Below are positions 7,701-8,678 of a stretch of DNA of 8,678 bases, piece by piece. The number at the start of each line of letters is the position of its first letter. The stretch's first letter is position 1. The stretch is taken from positions 1-8,678 of the forward strand of contig CALNBU010001027.1 of assembly GCA_937875615.1 (NCBI GenBank). The letters are read 5' to 3'. The DNA is from an uncultured Archangium sp. Lineage in GTDB: Bacteria > Myxococcota > Myxococcia > Myxococcales > Myxococcaceae. The notes under the pieces were generated by a model. It did not search any database, was not told where the DNA came from, and saw only the letters and a list, made by a program, of their open reading frames with translations. A program made the translations under genes and the position numbers.

Positions 7701-8678
7701 GAGACGGCGTCTGCGGGGTGGTGATCACGTTCACCACGTGGTGACGGAGATCTCCGCGGCGGGCCGACAGCGCCCGGCTGCAGGTGTTCATGGTCTCGCG
7801 GTCGCCGGCGAGGCGCGCCGCGAAGCAGGCCTGCGAGGTGAGGTTGGCCGGCAGCCGGGGCGTCCCGCAGGCCGCCGGGTCGGACGCCTCGACGGGCGAG
7901 TGGCAGAGCACCACCATCTGCGGCTGCTTCGCCAGGGTGATGATGCCCTCGGTCAGGTTGCGCTGCGCGCCGAGGGAGTCGGCGATGGCGTCGCAGGACT
8001 CGCCCTGGCGGGCGCGGCCGTCGCGGCAGTCGTCGACCTCCTTCGCCAGCCAGATGGCCTCCTGGTTGTCGTCCTGCTGGCCGTACCAGACGGGGAAGCG
8101 CGTCGCGCAGTCCTGCCCGCCGATGCGCAGACACTCGGTGTAGCGCGCGGTCTGCACCGCCGAGCGCAGAGCGACGTCCCACTCGTGGGCCGCGTCGCGG
8201 GTGCTGTCGAAGTAGTCGGGGTGGCTGCCCTCGCCGAAGTACCAGACCACCGGCTTCGCCTCGCGCTGCGCGTAGGGGAGCGTGCACTTCTGATTGAAGG
8301 TGTCACACACCGAGCCGCCGCCCACCGCGGCGCACTCGTCCTCGGTGCCGTCGTTGTCGAGGTCGCGGTGCGCGTCCGTGCCGGTGGGGGTGGTCTCGGG
8401 GGTGAAGCACTCGGTGGTGGCGTGGCTCCTGGTCCAGAGGTTGTAGCGGTTGATGAAGCGGTGCCACTGGGTGTCGGTCATGCCGTAGTTGCGCGCGTAG
8501 CCCTTGCGCTCGGTGGTGAAGGCGCCGAAGGCCTGGAAGCGGTAGCCGTCCCAGTCGGCCGGCTCGTAGTCGGAGTCGGGCACCTTCCGGAACGACTGGC
8601 GGATGGTCAGCTCGATGGGGTTGCACTGCGTGGTGGGCGCGCCGCCCGACATGAAGTCGGCGTCGAGCCAGCACGAGG
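4705..8678 (-). CDS. Large zinc-dependent metalloprotease, metzincin type (EcxA/DUF4953-like), 5' end off-window
   Basis: This is a large, probably secreted zinc endopeptidase. The frame is open to the right edge (codons upstream of the ATG at 8652 read SCWLDADF), so the true start and any signal peptide lie outside; at least 1,323 residues are visible. Numbering from that internal Met, the zinc site is HEMGHSISLRHNF, with H580, E581, H584 and H590. A Met-turn-like STVMDYPG (M656) follows 66 residues after the third His. This layout, together with the RHNF ending and the upstream YFGEGSHPDYFDSTRDAAHEWD, resembles the large 'zinc-dependent metalloprotease' group with an EcxA-type zinc-binding domain. 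The eighth position of the HExxHxxGxxH motif, usually Gly, is Ser (S587). Two Asp-rich loops resembling calcium-binding loops occur at D97 and D1226. Paired cysteines near residues 63-125 and the cysteine cluster at the C-terminus suit an extracellular, disulfide-bonded protein. It could act in predation or nutrient scavenging (inference). The 3' end overlaps the chorismate mutase gene. Confidence 0.88.
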   Translation of the reverse strand, partial: SCWLDADFMSGGAPTTQCNPIELTIRQSFRKVPDSDYEPADWDGYRFQAFGAFTTERKGYARNYGMTDTQWHRFINRYNLWTRSHATTECFTPETTPTGTDAHRDLDNDGTEDECAAVGGGSVCDTFNQKCTLPYAQREAKPVVWYFGEGSHPDYFDSTRDAAHEWDVALRSAVQTARYTECLRIGGQDCATRFPVWYGQQDDNQEAIWLAKEVDDCRDGRARQGESCDAIADSLGAQRNLTEGIITLAKQPQMVVLCHSPVEASDPAACGTPRLPANLTSQACFAARLAGDRETMNTCSRALSARRGDLRHHVVNVITTPQTPSPWGIMVDAIDPLTGETVAASINVWSHVTDLATQGLIDTMRYVKHELTDADVTEATYVRDWATAAKAASIGGSLPLMSGDQQLENISRSLGRGMSLDEFKSGLSNFRQTPIYTKAHQLKRDAQSIRFDAYAPASNTAVYATRRNQAQGTPTEAALHTRAMQQLAGAGQHKLSQDALLALTSPLRGGNPTVQRELRQRRELALAERGACVLSEAPAPQGVADLADTLEAKFGAFNPADSKDVQYARAARMQRFLAQRFNYAVIAHEMGHSISLRHNFVSTSDAFNYRSQYWQLRTENGNAPLCQGDAVDPSGACVGPRYQDPLNQNERENLLPMFMHSTVMDYPGELAQDMIGLGAYDFAAARMFYGGVTAVIDDLQIRAGTPLGRGALQKLDNFGGIIGIQYDVGEETIHYSALQNNYGLIRDCQDLDPTTYKPALWNEERDGLWHATLDGYFVKVGGAYSKCRQIPVDYVDWASLREAPASAASNMRTVKAIDRYSRPRFPYGFATDRWADLGNLSVYRHDNGADPYELFDFLITQQEVGHIFDNYRRNRSTFSVRGASGRTLGRYNEKLRDAAKGLGLLANVYRDFAVANGYEFEGVWGFFAADLKDNYLASGLGFDHFTRQAARPQVGPHTLIDGVLRSDSDAYHTSQPAVTIPNGASGYYRDVSFGGRLVENTLATDRGEYDAEFTMNAGSYYDKAWTPMLLTESVDNFISDSRGDFVDGRYRAVSMADLFPDGFRRWLGNNLTGDESIKGARVAATGQTPMVDAEGFPAQPIGYVSWWKDAAEVCFPSNTSIQCSATPTASLPIEAQVGWEQQKFLIALTLAYLPENAKQHWLNQLGIWELGSDTDPGFANRIELHLPTGRVYIARTFGKEVLLGKTVQKGVAARILEYANGLLAQAYEVDNGPDHDGDGQPDWYLPRLTNGEVRVQHDPGISFVSPNGMVGDSPTCNAADNSGCTCSANRACVTLENYTQIPWFMRQAMRDYRMADPSMKGIY
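4951..4977 (-). other. Predicted calcium-binding loop DHDGDGQPD
   Basis: These bases encode residues 1226-1234 of the protease. The DxDGDGxxD spacing matches EF-hand-like or thrombospondin type 3 calcium loops. It sits near the C-terminus, just before the Cys-containing tail. Confidence 0.5.
6883..6915 (-). other. Zinc-binding motif HEMGHSISLRH of the protease
   Basis: These 33 bases encode the extended zincin motif. The two histidines of HExxH and the third His six residues later would bind zinc, and Glu581 would be the general base. Ser replaces the Gly that is usual at the turn in metzincins. Confidence 0.85.
8338..8364 (-). other. Predicted calcium-binding loop DLDNDGTED
   Basis: These bases encode residues 97-105 of the protease, counted from the ATG at 8652. 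DxDNDGxxD is a thrombospondin type 3-like calcium loop. It is followed by a Cys and the short Cys-bounded segment CAAVGGGSVCDTFNQKC, just before the catalytic region. Confidence 0.5.

Overview
This is a very GC-rich stretch of bacterial chromosome with tightly packed genes and almost no intergenic DNA. The strong G/C third-position bias, a large secreted metzincin-type protease and a long MORN-like repeat protein suggest a Myxococcota (myxobacterial) genome. That placement is an inference, because the window holds no phylogenetic marker. I see no rRNA, tRNA, CRISPR array, insertion sequence, prophage gene or attachment site, and no gap over 300 bases lacks a gene.

Layout from left to right: (1) the 3' end of a TauE/SafE (TSUP) membrane transporter gene, + strand, cut by the window start. 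(2) 54 bases later, a complete 851-residue U32-family protein with two U32-type halves around a DUF3656-like region, + strand. It belongs to the group that includes the tRNA/rRNA hydroxylation proteins. It appears to lack a block of about 26-35 residues normally found in the N-terminal barrel. (3) A 478-residue protein made almost entirely of about 23-residue MORN_2/YwqK-type repeats, - strand, converging on the U32 gene with one base between the two stop codons. (4) A short monofunctional AroQ-class chorismate mutase, + strand, divergent from the repeat gene across 59 bases. (5) A very large zinc metalloprotease, - strand, whose 3' end overlaps the chorismate mutase gene tail to tail by 7 bases and whose 5' end lies beyond the right edge.

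The five genes do not form an obvious pathway. Only genes 1 and 2 could share a transcript. The others alternate in strand, and each probably has its own promoter. The repeat gene and the protease are likely exported. The U32 protein and chorismate mutase are cytoplasmic housekeeping or accessory enzymes. I found no convincing new multi-gene system. The points that merit a second look are the apparent internal deletion in the U32 barrel, a possible leaderless promoter for the repeat gene, the short C-terminus of the chorismate mutase at an overlapping gene end, and a non-canonical zinc motif in the protease.
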